Shown: positions 1 through 10,773 of the stretch, piece by piece
How positions within the stretch are numbered: position 1 is the stretch's first letter
How the letters are laid out: each line of letters begins with the position of its first letter
Assembly: GCF_022846435.1 (NCBI RefSeq)
Contig: NZ_AP025627.1
Coordinates: 1,584,001 to 1,648,000, forward strand
Direction: 5' to 3'
Length of the DNA: 64,000 nucleotides
Source: Parageobacillus sp. KH3-4
GTDB lineage: Bacteria > Bacillota > Bacilli > Bacillales > Anoxybacillaceae
Translations under genes and position numbers: made by a program
The notes under the pieces: model-generated
Seen by the model: the letters and a program-made list of their open reading frames with translations, nothing else
What the model was told of the DNA's origin: nothing
Databases searched by the model: none

Positions 1-20
1 TAGCAAGAAGGGGATATGCG

Positions 21-191
21 ATGAGACATTCTTCCATTGACTGGATCAAAATTTCTGAAGCGCTCGACAATGCGTATGAATTTTTAGTGCAGCAAAACGT
101 TGAAGATGAGCATTTAAAACAAATCGAAGCGGCGAAAAAGATGTGGAAGCAGGCATTTGCGTACCGCATATCTAGTTCTCTGAAAGCATAA
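21..191 (+). CDS. small hypothetical protein, 56 aa
   Basis: A complete 56-codon frame opens with ATG behind a GAAGGGGAT ribosome site and closes with TAA. The product is hydrophilic and probably mostly helical, with a charged middle (DEHLKQIEAAKKMWKQAF) and no signal peptide or membrane segment. A TAG at base 1 may end an upstream gene, so this could be the last gene of an operon. I do not recognise the family. The good ribosome site and lack of competing frames make it a likely real gene. Confidence 0.55.
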   Translation: MRHSSIDWIKISEALDNAYEFLVQQNVEDEHLKQIEAAKKMWKQAFAYRISSSLKA

Positions 192-373
192 AGTAAAAGC
201 GGTTGAAGGTTTGCGCTCGGCTCATTTCTTATTTATTGACTTCTGTTGCACGATCAATCATAATAATATCTTGTTAGACTTTTTCACAAGATCGTTGGTG
301 CGCAGAGAAAAAACGATATGCGCTGTTGAAAATTATGGTTTTTGCGGAACAATAAGTTGGTGAGCCGTTGTTT

Positions 374-487
374 CGGCTGTCGGTGATCGGGCAAGCAACC
401 GTTAAATTGTGTCCGGCACAGAATTGGCTGGCCTTTGCCGCACTGATGTGTGACAAAGGCCAGCCGTCGACTTGCCTCCGACAGTCG
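374..487. repeat. nested inverted repeats upstream of the helicase gene
   Basis: Three nested complementary pairs are visible: 374-383 with 478-487 (10 bp, one G-U), 390-395 with 471-476 (6 bp), and 426-437 with 454-465 (12 bp, perfect). Transcribed, this would fold into one long interrupted hairpin. No T-run follows, so it is not a standard terminator. Further out, 279-292 and about 490-503 are also roughly complementary. It fills most of the gene-free stretch from 192 to 587, where I see no supported reading frame. Its function is unknown. Confidence 0.6.
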
Positions 488-587
488 AAAAATCTTGTAA
501 AAAACGAAACAGCAAGTTGCATTGAACGGATTGGACAGAAGAAAAAGTTGTATTATATTTCTTATATTTTTGGAGGGTTTTTGGACG

Positions 588-2528
588 ATGAGCCGTGAGC
601 GCTATCCTTTTACGTTAGAAAAAAACGAAAATTTTTTTGATAAACTAGGAGAATGGATTGGCGATGTCTTTTACGACATTTTGCCAGAAGCAGGGTTTGA
701 GCTGCGCGATGAACAAATATATATGGCGTTTCAGCTTGAACGCGCATTTCGAGAGAAAAAAGTAATGTTTGCGGAAGCGGGAGTCGGCACCGGAAAAACG
801 ATCGTTTATTTGCTTTATGCGATTTGCTACGCCCGTTATACCGGGAAGCCTGCCATTATTGCCTGTGCTGACGAAACGCTCATTGAACAGCTTGTAAAAA
901 AAGAAGGAGATATTGCGAAATTATCGAATGTGCTAGGTTTGCAGATTGACGTCCGTTTAGCGAAATCCCCAGATCAATATTTATGTTTAAATAAACTCGA
1001 TGAAATCGTCATGTATGATGACAAAGATATCGAGCTTTACGAACAAATTTACGACGAGCTTCCGGCATTTGTTCATGATAATAAGCCGCTGCAAGCGTTC
1101 TATCATTATGGCGATCGCAAAGAATACGCCCATTTAAGCGATGAACAATGGCAAAAAATCGCGTGGGACCCGTTCCAAGACTGCTTTACGTGCGAAAAGC
1201 GCCATCGCTGCGGGCAAACATTATCGCGGGAATATTACCGGAAAGCGACTGATTTAATCGTCTGTTCGCACGACTTTTACATGGAACATGTTTGGACGTA
1301 TGAAGCGCGTAAACGCGAAGGGCAGCTCCCACTTTTGCCAGAGGCAAGCTGCGTCGTCTTTGATGAAGGGCATTTACTAGAGTTTGCGGCGCAAAAAGCG
1401 TTAACCTACCGGATGAAAGAAACGACGCTGGAAACGCTGCTGACGCGGCTGTTGGAAAACGATATCCGCGAAGAGCTTGCTTATTTGATCGAAGAAACGT
1501 TGCAAGTAAGCGTACGATTTTTTGATGAGCTGAAAACATGTTCCAAAGAAGTGGCCGGTTCGAACCGCCAAGAAATTTCATTTTCGCCGAAATTGCTTCG
1601 CCTCGCCAAACAATTGCATGCGAAAATTGTTGAGATTGGCAATGAGCTTGTGTTTGAAAGTGAAACGTATACGATTGACCATTATCAATTAAACATTGTC
1701 GATGAATATTTAGATCAAATTGAATACTCGCTGGATTTATTTATGAATAACGCCGATGCCATTACATGGCTGGAGTCGTCCCGTCAGGAAACGACCCTTG
1801 TTGTTATGCCGCGCACCGTGCAGGAAGTATTACGAGAAAAAGTGTTTAGCAAGCGCATTCCATTTATTTTTTCCTCTGCCACACTATCAAACCGCAAATC
1901 GTTTCAATATATTGCAGAAAGCCTTGGAATTGATGAGTATTTATCGTTTAGCGTAGAATCGCCGTTTGATTACGACAACCAAATGACGATTTTTATGCCG
2001 ACGTTTGCGAATGATGAAAACTTATTTTCACAAAAATATGAGTATGCGTTGCGCAAAATTCGCGAAACAGAAGGACGAGCGCTTATTTTGTTCCCGTCAA
2101 GACAAGAGTTGCAGCAATTTAAAGAACTAGCGAGCGGCGAGAAACAATTCACCTTTTTGTTTGAAGGGGACAAAGAAATTAGTGAACTCGTCGCGACATT
2201 CCAAGCAAATGAAGAAACGATATTATGCTCGGAACATTTATGGGAAGGGTTGGATATTCCGGGCCCGTCGCTATCGAACGTCATTATTTGGTCGCTTCCA
2301 TATCCGCCGAATGATCCGGTATTTCAGGCGAAGCGAAAGGCGTATGACGACCCGTTTTGGGGTGTCGATGTGCCGTATATGTTATTAAGGCTCCGCCAAG
2401 GAGTGGGCCGCTTGATCCGCACGCATGAAGACCGCGGCATCGTATCGATTTTTGTGACAGATGATGAGGACAAGCGAGTGATCGAAGCAATTAAGGAGGT
2501 ACTGCCGACAAAAGTGAGGGAAGAATAA
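588..2528 (+). CDS. ypvA: DinG/XPD-family ATP-dependent DNA helicase (YpvA-like)
   Basis: 646-residue superfamily 2 helicase of the XPD/DinG group, expected to unwind DNA 5'-3' in repair. Walker A is AGVGTGKT at about residues 64-71. A DEAH-type box appears as VFDEGH, and motif VI reads QGVGRLIR near the C-terminus. Between motifs I and II sit four cysteines (one in YLCLNK, then CFTC and HRC) that should hold the Fe-S cluster typical of the family. There is no N-terminal exonuclease domain, so this is YpvA-like rather than Bacillus DinG. The start at 588 is chosen for its TTGGAGGG site; an in-frame ATG at 522 lacks one. The M32 peptidase gene follows, the pairing I recall from B. subtilis. 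Confidence 0.92.
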   Translation: MSRERYPFTLEKNENFFDKLGEWIGDVFYDILPEAGFELRDEQIYMAFQLERAFREKKVMFAEAGVGTGKTIVYLLYAICYARYTGKPAIIACADETLIEQLVKKEGDIAKLSNVLGLQIDVRLAKSPDQYLCLNKLDEIVMYDDKDIELYEQIYDELPAFVHDNKPLQAFYHYGDRKEYAHLSDEQWQKIAWDPFQDCFTCEKRHRCGQTLSREYYRKATDLIVCSHDFYMEHVWTYEARKREGQLPLLPEASCVVFDEGHLLEFAAQKALTYRMKETTLETLLTRLLENDIREELAYLIEETLQVSVRFFDELKTCSKEVAGSNRQEISFSPKLLRLAKQLHAKIVEIGNELVFESETYTIDHYQLNIVDEYLDQIEYSLDLFMNNADAITWLESSRQETTLVVMPRTVQEVLREKVFSKRIPFIFSSATLSNRKSFQYIAESLGIDEYLSFSVESPFDYDNQMTIFMPTFANDENLFSQKYEYALRKIRETEGRALILFPSRQELQQFKELASGEKQFTFLFEGDKEISELVATFQANEETILCSEHLWEGLDIPGPSLSNVIIWSLPYPPNDPVFQAKRKAYDDPFWGVDVPYMLLRLRQGVGRLIRTHEDRGIVSIFVTDDEDKRVIEAIKEVLPTKVREE

Positions 2529-2621
2529 TTTCTTCCCTTCTTTTTTATCGCAAAAAAGAGGAAATCCGCTCTTGATCATGGAAATATTATCAATGCAACA
2601 AAAGATACAGGGGGAAACGAA

Positions 2622-4130
2622 ATGATCAAAAAAATAGAAGAACAGTTTTTACAATATGTAAAAAAAATGATGAGCTATAATGAAGCGATTCAATTAATGT
2701 ATTGGGATCTACGAACAGGTGCCCCAAAAAAGGGAGTGGAACAACGTTCGGAAGTGATCGGCGTTCTTTCGCAAGAAGTGTTTAAAATGTCCACATCGGA
2801 AGAAATGGCCGCTTTCATCGCCGAATTGTCGCCAAAAAACGCGTATGAGCAGCTTTCGGAAATCACTCGTTATACGTTAGAAGAATGCAAAAAAGAATAC
2901 GAGCGAAACAAAAAAATTCCGGCGGATGAATATAAAGAATACGTCGTGCTGCAATCGAAAGCGGAAAGCATATGGGAAGAAGCGAAGGCAACGGCGGATT
3001 TTTCCCTGTTTCGCCCGTATTTAGAAAAATTGGTGGAATTCAATAAGCGATTTATTGAATATTGGGGATATGAAGGCAATCCGTACAATCCGCTTCTTGA
3101 TTTATATGAGCCTGGAATAACGGTGGATGTGCTGGACGAAGTGTTTCAGAAGCTGCGCGAACATATTGTTCCGCTTGTGCAAGAAGTTGTCGCGTCTCCA
3201 AACAAGCCGGAAACGTCGTTTTTGTTCCATCCGTTTCCGAAAGAAAAGCAACGTGCTTTCAGTCTGGAATTATTGCGAGAGCTTGGCTATGATTTTGCGA
3301 AAGGCCGGTTGGATGAAACGGTCCATCCGTTTGCGATTGGCCTCAATCCGAACGATGTCCGGATTACGACGCGGTATGATGAGCGCGATTTTCGCACCGC
3401 CATCTTTGGAACGATTCATGAGTGCGGCCATGCTTTATACGAACAGCATATTTCAGAAGCGTTGATCGGAACGCCGCTATGTACGGGCACATCGATGGGC
3501 ATTCATGAGTCGCAGTCGCTATTTTACGAAAACTTTATCGCCCGCCATTATGCATATTGGAAACGAAATTATCCGCGTTTGCAGCGGTATGCTCCTGAAC
3601 AGTTTTCCGGCGTGTCCCTCGACGCGTTTTATCGCGCGATTAATGAAGCAAAACCGTCGCTTATTCGCATCGAGGCCGATGAATTGACGTATCCGCTGCA
3701 CATTATTGTTCGTTATGAAATCGAAAAAGGATTGTTTAATGGAACGATCGAGGTAAAAGATCTGCCGGAGATTTGGAACGATAAATACGAGGAATATCTC
3801 GGCATCCGACCAGACAATGACGCTGTCGGCGTATTGCAAGATGTCCATTGGTCTGGCGGCAGCTTCGGCTACTTCCCGTCTTATGCGCTCGGCTATATGT
3901 ATGCCGCACAGCTCAAGCATGCGATGCTAAAGGACTTGCCGCATTTCGACGAATTGCTTGAAAAAGGGGAACTGTCGCCGATTCGCGAATGGCTGACGGA
4001 GCGGGTGCATCGTTTCGGGAAAACGAAAAAGCCGCTGGAAATTTTACAAGACGCAACGGGGGAAGGATTAAACGCTGACTATCTCATTCGCCATTTAGAA
4101 GAAAAATATAAAGCGATATATCAGTTATAA
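2622..4130 (+). CDS. ypwA: M32 family metallocarboxypeptidase (carboxypeptidase Taq type)
   Basis: 502-residue zinc carboxypeptidase of family M32, the thermostable carboxypeptidase Taq group, which removes C-terminal residues from peptides in the cytosol. The HEXXH zinc site is HECGH at residues 266-270, followed about 25 residues later by the ESQSLFYEN segment with the third ligand glutamate. The length is the usual one for the family. The start has a clear AGGGGGAAAC ribosome site. It lies 93 bases after the helicase gene and ends before a shared bidirectional terminator. No damage is seen. Confidence 0.95.
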   Translation: MIKKIEEQFLQYVKKMMSYNEAIQLMYWDLRTGAPKKGVEQRSEVIGVLSQEVFKMSTSEEMAAFIAELSPKNAYEQLSEITRYTLEECKKEYERNKKIPADEYKEYVVLQSKAESIWEEAKATADFSLFRPYLEKLVEFNKRFIEYWGYEGNPYNPLLDLYEPGITVDVLDEVFQKLREHIVPLVQEVVASPNKPETSFLFHPFPKEKQRAFSLELLRELGYDFAKGRLDETVHPFAIGLNPNDVRITTRYDERDFRTAIFGTIHECGHALYEQHISEALIGTPLCTGTSMGIHESQSLFYENFIARHYAYWKRNYPRLQRYAPEQFSGVSLDAFYRAINEAKPSLIRIEADELTYPLHIIVRYEIEKGLFNGTIEVKDLPEIWNDKYEEYLGIRPDNDAVGVLQDVHWSGGSFGYFPSYALGYMYAAQLKHAMLKDLPHFDELLEKGELSPIREWLTERVHRFGKTKKPLEILQDATGEGLNADYLIRHLEEKYKAIYQL

Positions 4131-4140
4131 ACAAACATAT

Positions 4141-4173
4141 CCCCCTCCATGCAAACAGGAGGGGGATTGTTTT
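4141..4173. terminator. bidirectional terminator between ypwA and cbaA
   Basis: An 8-bp stem (CCCCCTCC at 4141-4148 with GGAGGGGG at 4158-4165), a 9-base loop and the T-rich tail ATTGTTTTATT. It sits between convergent genes and can serve both. Confidence 0.85.
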
Positions 4174-4174
4174 A

Positions 4175-5824
4175 TTACCATAGTTTATATCCTTTTGAAC
4201 CCGGCGGCGCATTTTGAATCATATCGACAAACGGGATCGTGTAAGCGACTAAAATGAGCGCCACGGTAATTCCAATCCATAATTTCCAGTTTTCCATCGC
4301 AAGCGCTGCGCGTTCCGCCGGTTCTGCCGCTTCGGCGACCGGAAACTCTGTTTCCCCTTTTGGTGCGAAAAACGCTAAGTTCGTGACAATCACAAGCACT
4401 AAAATAATGCCGATGAATAAAATCGTTCCGCCGACCGCTTGGGCGATTTGATATGGAATCCACTCGAGCGCTTGCGGCGAGTTCCCGTAGGTGGAAAATG
4501 CCGAACGACGCGGCGCCCCAAGCAATCCAGCAAAATGCATCGCTCCAGACATAAACGTCATGCCGATCGCCCATACGACCGTTTGAATAATGGCAAGGCG
4601 GTTCATCGCTTTTGTCATGACGCGACCGCTTAAATGTGGAATGAGCCAGTATGCGGCGCCAAAGAACGTCAGTACAACGGTCGTTGCTACGGTCAAATGG
4701 AAATGCCCTGTTACCCAAATCGTATTATGGACGACTTGGTCTAATTGGTGGGAAGCGTTAATGATTCCGCCCGTGCCAGCAGGAATAAAAAACACCATTC
4801 CGACGAACGGCGCGAAAAAGCGCGCATCTCCCCAAGGAAGTGTGCGAAGCCAGCCAAACAGCCCAGTCGCGCCTTTGGAGCGCCCGTATGATTCAAATGT
4901 CGCGAACATTGCAAATGCAGTCATTAACGATGGAATGACAACCATAAATGTTAAGATCACTTGCACGTATTTCCAAAACGGCGTAATGCCCGGTTCAAGC
5001 AATTGATGGTGGAATCCGACAGGAATCGAGAAGAACAGGAACAATAAAAACGCTAAACGCGCTAACGAATCAGAGAAAATTTTTCCGCCGATCACTTTTG
5101 GAATGACGACATACCAAATCATATAAGCTGGAAGCAGCCAGAAATAGACGAGCGGGTGCCCGAAATACCAGAACAACGTCCGGCTGACTAAAATGTTGAT
5201 TCGGTCGGTGATGCCGAGCGACCACGGCAGCAATTGAACCAAAACGGTTGCGGCAACACCTAATGTGCAAACAAGCCATAAAATCATATTTGTTACAGAC
5301 ATAAATGTAAGAAGCGGGCTTGCTTTGCCAGGATTCTGTTTTTTCCAACGAGCATAGTGAGCGAAAATGGCAAAGCCGCTAATCCAGCTGCCAACGACCA
5401 AGAGCGTTAAACCAAGATAAAAGCCGGCATGTGCTTGCAATGGCGCGTAAAATGTATAAAGGACAGAAGCTTGCCCTGTTAAAATGAAAAACGCTGTCAT
5501 TGCCGTGCCAATGGTCATCGTCCAGAAACCAACCCAGCCCCAAAAACGGACGCGATCGGAAAACGTTCCGGACGTCCGGCTTACTGCAGCGAATTGAAAG
5601 CCGATAATAAAGAATGTTGTTAAGACAAGGCCAAGCAATACGCCGTGTGTCGTTAAAATCGTATAATAGCTAATGCCCGACGGCAAATTAAATTTTCCCG
5701 AACGCACCAATGTTTGCAATAATCCTGCCAATCCGCCCAATCCAAGCGCGATAAATGCGACATATAGATGCGCCAGCGCCAATTTTGCGTCACGACGGTC
5801 TACTTTCATTGTTTCTCCCATCAT
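4175..5824 (-). CDS. cbaA: b(o/a)3-type cytochrome c oxidase subunit I
   Basis: 549-residue heme-copper oxidase main subunit with about 13 hydrophobic segments, catalysing O2 reduction coupled to proton pumping. It belongs to the B-type (ba3) family known from Thermus and Geobacillus. Visible marks are the CuB/tyrosine region WYFGHPLVYFWLLP, the histidine pair in SIPVGFHHQ, and the heme-ligand stretch TIWVTGHFHL. The first ATG (5824) touches the TAA of the upstream subunit II gene with a GGTGGAG site just before it. A second ATG 15 bases in, with its own GGGAG, is an alternative start. It is the last gene of a three-gene minus-strand operon. Confidence 0.95.
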   Translation of the reverse strand: MMGETMKVDRRDAKLALAHLYVAFIALGLGGLAGLLQTLVRSGKFNLPSGISYYTILTTHGVLLGLVLTTFFIIGFQFAAVSRTSGTFSDRVRFWGWVGFWTMTIGTAMTAFFILTGQASVLYTFYAPLQAHAGFYLGLTLLVVGSWISGFAIFAHYARWKKQNPGKASPLLTFMSVTNMILWLVCTLGVAATVLVQLLPWSLGITDRINILVSRTLFWYFGHPLVYFWLLPAYMIWYVVIPKVIGGKIFSDSLARLAFLLFLFFSIPVGFHHQLLEPGITPFWKYVQVILTFMVVIPSLMTAFAMFATFESYGRSKGATGLFGWLRTLPWGDARFFAPFVGMVFFIPAGTGGIINASHQLDQVVHNTIWVTGHFHLTVATTVVLTFFGAAYWLIPHLSGRVMTKAMNRLAIIQTVVWAIGMTFMSGAMHFAGLLGAPRRSAFSTYGNSPQALEWIPYQIAQAVGGTILFIGIILVLVIVTNLAFFAPKGETEFPVAEAAEPAERAALAMENWKLWIGITVALILVAYTIPFVDMIQNAPPGSKGYKLW

Positions 5825-6295
5825 TTACTCCACCACCTTAATTCGTCCAGTCATCATATGGTGACCGGCACCGCAATATTCATTGCAAAGGATGGTATAT
5901 TCGCCCGGTTTGTCAAACGTCTTTGTCAATGTGTTGATATAACCGGGCTCTACCATCATGTTGATGTTTGTGCCAGCCACTTCAAAACCGTGGATTACAT
6001 CTTTTGATGTCACATTGATTGTCACTTTTGCCCCTTTGGGGATTTCAATTTGGTTTGGCGTAAACGCGAAGGCGGATACGACAATGTTAAGTTGGTACTC
6101 ATTATCCCCGGTTTTCACTAATCCAGGTTTGTCAAACGGCGGCGTTTGGTCTACCTTTTCCGGATCGATGGTCGTCAAACAGCTTGGCGGCTGATTGCCT
6201 TCGGCGAATGCGCTTACGCCGATGACGGTTAAGAATACAAAAAGACAGCCGATGCCGAACGCAAGCCAAATTTTTTCGTATTTATGCATATGCAT
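5825..6295 (-). CDS. cbaB: b(o/a)3-type cytochrome c oxidase subunit II (CuA)
   Basis: 156-residue subunit II with one N-terminal membrane anchor (IWLAFGIGCLFVFLTVIGV) and an outside cupredoxin domain. The binuclear CuA site is visible as HGFEV for the first histidine, then EYCGAGHHMM carrying both cysteines, the second histidine and the methionine. It accepts electrons from cytochrome c and passes them to subunit I. Its short length and single anchor fit the ba3 type rather than the caa3 type. It has an AAAGGAGGGG ribosome site, and its stop codon abuts the subunit I start. Confidence 0.95.
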   Translation of the reverse strand: MHMHKYEKIWLAFGIGCLFVFLTVIGVSAFAEGNQPPSCLTTIDPEKVDQTPPFDKPGLVKTGDNEYQLNIVVSAFAFTPNQIEIPKGAKVTINVTSKDVIHGFEVAGTNINMMVEPGYINTLTKTFDKPGEYTILCNEYCGAGHHMMTGRIKVVE

Positions 6296-6324
6296 TCTAT
6301 ATCCCCTCCTTTTATAAAGCTTAC

Positions 6325-6474
6325 TTATAAGCGGTGCAAGAATAAGAAATAAACGCTAACCCATGAGAAAATAATAAAAAATCCGAGCAAAAACACAGAG
6401 GCGAGCGTGCCTTTTAATGGTGACTCCTGCTCTTTCGTTTTTGGATTTGTTTGTTGTAATTCCGCTTTGGCCAT
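6325..6474 (-). CDS. b(o/a)3 oxidase small subunit (IIa-like), 49 aa
   Basis: A 49-residue protein with a charged N-terminal half rich in K, Q and E and one C-terminal membrane helix (LASVFLLGFFIIFSWVSVYF). This is the layout of the single-helix subunit IIa of ba3 oxidases, and it directly precedes subunits II and I on the same strand. The start is set at MAKAEL, which has an AAGGGGGAT ribosome site. A longer reading from 6519 lacks one. Family assignment rests on position and topology more than on residue identity. Confidence 0.75.
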   Translation of the reverse strand: MAKAELQQTNPKTKEQESPLKGTLASVFLLGFFIIFSWVSVYFLFLHRL

Positions 6475-6612
6475 GTTTATCCCCCTTTCCAAAGTGCTGT
6501 CCTTACTTTCATCATACAAAATCGTTTGGAAAATGGTAGGCGTATTTTACTAGTTCACAAATTGTTCATTCCTTACTTTTTCACTATGATAATGCAAAAA
6601 AATTGATATAAC

Positions 6613-6628
6613 TGTGATTTTCTTCACA
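6613..6628. promoter_or_regulatory. Fnr/CRP-type palindrome between cba and xpt
   Basis: TGTGA-N6-TCACA, a perfect match to the core of Fnr/CRP-family operators. It is centred about 146 bases upstream of the first oxidase gene and well upstream of the xpt promoter. Control of the oxidase by oxygen through Fnr is an inference; no binding data are available from sequence. Confidence 0.45.
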
Positions 6629-6781
6629 TGAGTCCAAAAAAATGTGAAAATATTGTGAACGTCGACTTATGCGCTGGAATTTTTCAATCGATTGCTTCAC
6701 TTCTTATTGCCATCTTGTCACGGGGGAGTACGGGAAAACGCTTATTGTCGGACGGTGTTTTTATTCATTGTCAGAAAAATC

Positions 6782-6825
6782 ATATCCGAACGATAAAGAT
6801 TTTTTTGTTAAAAATATTCGTAAAT
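6782..6825. promoter_or_regulatory. pair of inverted PurBox-like sites for PurR
   Basis: The sequence 6782-6794 fits the PurBox consensus AWWWCCGAACWWT at 12 of 13 positions. The sequence 6813-6825 fits the inverted consensus at 11 of 13. They are 18 bases apart, close to the spacing known for PurR operators, and lie upstream of the xpt promoter. B. subtilis xpt-pbuX is known to be PurR-controlled. Confidence 0.6.
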
Positions 6826-6840
6826 ATATCAAAAAATAGC

Positions 6841-6869
6841 TTTTCAAATGGTAAGAATTATGCTATACT
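6841..6869 (+). promoter_or_regulatory. predicted sigma-A promoter of xpt-pbuX
   Basis: Extended -10 TGC-TATACT (6861-6869) with a weak -35 TTTTCA (6841-6846) at 17 bases. Transcription would begin just before the riboswitch. Confidence 0.6.
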
Positions 6870-6893
6870 GCTAGTAACTTCATACTGCTGACT

Positions 6894-6963
6894 CACTCAT
6901 ATAATTGCAGGAATATGGCCTGCAAGTCTCTACCGGCCGACCGTAAATCGGCCGACTATGAGT

Positions 6964-6964
<1 letters not shown>
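6894..6964 (+). promoter_or_regulatory. guanine riboswitch aptamer (purine class)
   Basis: All parts of the purine aptamer are present. P1 is CACTCAT (6894-6900) with ATGAGTG (6958-6964). P2 is built from TTGCAGG and CCTGCAA, and P3 from GGCCGA and TCGGCC with their conserved loops. The core reads TATAAT and TCTACC. The specificity base in the GACTATG segment is C (6956), which selects guanine; adenine aptamers carry T. It controls xpt-pbuX by transcription termination. Confidence 0.95.
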
Positions 6965-8991
<2,027 letters not shown>

Positions 8992-8993
<2 letters not shown>

Positions 8994-9027
8994 AAATCCG
9001 CTTCCTTTTCACAGGAAGCGGATTTTT
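8992..9027 (+). terminator. terminator of xpt-pbuX
   Basis: A 14-bp perfect stem (8992-9005 with 9014-9027) ending in TTTTT. The first arm overlaps the pbuX stop codon. Confidence 0.92.
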
Positions 9028-9105
9028 ACATAATCAACGGAATAAACGCAACGATTGGTAACAAGATAACAATAACAGGAAAAGCGAAAAAATCGAGGTG
9101 TTTTT

Positions 9106-10179
9106 ATGCCGGCAATCTTATCTGTTGGAATCGCGGCAATGCCCTATCAAGTAAAGCAAGAAGAAACAAAACGGTATGTAAAGCAGTTATTTGCCCACTC
9201 GTTTTCAAGCATTGACAGGATGTTAAACGTGTTTGAAAACGGAGAAATCCGATCGCGGTCATTCGTCCGGCCGCTTGAATGGTATAAAGAGAAACATCGG
9301 TTTTCGGAAAAAAACGATGTTTATATAGAAAGCGCGGTTCAATACGGTTGCGAGGCGATCCGAAAATGTTTGCAGCATCCGGCATTTTTGTCCAAACCGA
9401 TCGCGTACGATGAAATAAATGCGATTTTTTATATCTCCTCAACAGGTTTAGCGACTCCGAGCGTGGAAGCGCGCATCATGAATGTGCTGCCATTTTCCCC
9501 GCATACGAAGCGGATTCCGATTTGGGGGCTAGGATGCGCGGGAGGAGCGGCGGGCATTGCTCGCGCGTATGAATATTGCATGGCGTTTCCCAATGCAAAA
9601 GTGCTGGTGATTGCGGCGGAATTTTGCAGCTTAACGTTTCAGGAAAATGATCATACGAAAAGCAATTTAATTGGGACTTCGTTGTTTTCCGACGGCGTGG
9701 CATGCGTATGCGTCGCGGGGGACAAGGCGGCGGATGCGGAAGTTCGCCCGCGCGTGATCGCAACGCAATCAGCGCTTATGCCCAACTCGGAAGAAGTGAT
9801 GGGTTGGGACATTCGCGATGATGGATTGTTCGTTGTTTTTTCCAAAGATATTCCTTCTCTTATCCAGTCGTGGTTAAAACCGCAAGTGCAATCGTTTTTG
9901 CAAAAACATCATCTATCGATCAGCGACATTCATCATTTTATTGCTCATCCAGGCGGGAAAAAAGTTATCGATGCATACGAAGATGCGCTTGGGATCGGCA
10001 AGGAAAAAACAAATGTATCGTTTCAAGTGCTTCAAGAATTTGGCAATATGTCATCCGCGACGGTGTATGTTGTGCTGGAGCGCTTTATGGCGCAACCGAT
10101 TCCGCCCGGCGACTATGGATTGCTGGTTGCGCTCGGCCCTGGATTTAGCGCGGAAATGATTTTGCTCAAATGGGAGTGA
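9106..10179 (+). CDS. bpsA: type III polyketide synthase (alkylpyrone synthase)
   Basis: 357-residue chalcone-synthase-fold enzyme that extends a fatty acyl-CoA with malonyl-CoA to make alkylpyrones. The catalytic triad is visible: Cys144 in GLGCAGGAAG, His281 in IAHPGGKKV and Asn314 in FGNMSSATV. The following gene is a small methyltransferase, the same pair as bpsA-bpsB of B. subtilis, where the products are alkylpyrone methyl ethers. It has a GAGGTG ribosome site and a four-base-scale overlap with bpsB. The specific products here are inferred. Confidence 0.93.
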   Translation: MPAILSVGIAAMPYQVKQEETKRYVKQLFAHSFSSIDRMLNVFENGEIRSRSFVRPLEWYKEKHRFSEKNDVYIESAVQYGCEAIRKCLQHPAFLSKPIAYDEINAIFYISSTGLATPSVEARIMNVLPFSPHTKRIPIWGLGCAGGAAGIARAYEYCMAFPNAKVLVIAAEFCSLTFQENDHTKSNLIGTSLFSDGVACVCVAGDKAADAEVRPRVIATQSALMPNSEEVMGWDIRDDGLFVVFSKDIPSLIQSWLKPQVQSFLQKHHLSISDIHHFIAHPGGKKVIDAYEDALGIGKEKTNVSFQVLQEFGNMSSATVYVVLERFMAQPIPPGDYGLLVALGPGFSAEMILLKWE

Positions 10180-10187
10180 TGAAGGAA

Positions 10188-10745
10188 ATGTTTTATCTTT
10201 TCTTTCTTTTTATTGTCATCGAGCGCGTCGTCGAATTAACGATAGCAAGGCGGAATGAACGAACGTTAAAGGCGATGGGGGCAAAAGAATTCGGCGTTCG
10301 CCATTATCGTTGGATCGTCATCATGCATATATTGTTTTTGCTTTCGTTCGCCTCCGAATCGCTGGCAAAAGGAGCGGATCTTTCCCCGCGGTGGCCGCTT
10401 CTTTTCGGCTTGTTTGTTGCCACGCAAGGATTGCGGGTTTGGACATTGCGGTCGCTCGGGAGGTTTTGGAATACAAAAATTTTAGTATTGCCGAACGCGA
10501 AAGTGGTTGCAAAAGGACCGTACCGCTGGCTGCGCCATCCAAATTATCTAGTCGTTGTTCTCGAAATGTGGCTCATTCCGCTGATGTTTCAAGCGTATGG
10601 GACGGCGCTTGTTTTTTCCGTCGCTAATGCGGTCATGCTGGCGATTCGAATAGATGTGGAAGAAAAAGCGCTGAAGTCATTGACCAATTATGCCGACCAA
10701 TTTGATGAGCGTCCCCGCTTTTTACCGCTTCGCCCCGTCAAATAG
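10188..10745 (+). CDS. bpsB: isoprenylcysteine methyltransferase-family protein (alkylpyrone O-methyltransferase)
   Basis: 185-residue membrane protein with four to five hydrophobic segments and the C-terminal ICMT-type motif GPYRWLRHPNYLVVVLEMW. In B. subtilis the equivalent YpbQ/BpsB methylates the alkylpyrones made by BpsA. The start is uncertain: in-frame starts exist at 10170 and 10179 overlapping bpsA, and 10188 (MFYLFF) is chosen because it opens directly into the first membrane helix and is preceded by GGGAGTGATG. A terminator overlaps its 3' end. Confidence 0.88.
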   Translation: MFYLFFLFIVIERVVELTIARRNERTLKAMGAKEFGVRHYRWIVIMHILFLLSFASESLAKGADLSPRWPLLFGLFVATQGLRVWTLRSLGRFWNTKILVLPNAKVVAKGPYRWLRHPNYLVVVLEMWLIPLMFQAYGTALVFSVANAVMLAIRIDVEEKALKSLTNYADQFDERPRFLPLRPVK

Positions 10746-10761
10746 AGGACGGGATTTTTTT
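10734..10761 (+). terminator. terminator of bpsA-bpsB
   Basis: CCCGTC (10734-10739) pairs with GACGGG (10748-10753), followed by seven T. The first arm lies inside the last bpsB codons. Confidence 0.8.
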
Positions 10762-10773
10762 ATATTTTTTGTA

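Noticed and set aside
522-587. Earlier start for the helicase
   Set aside because: No ribosome site; a good one precedes 588.
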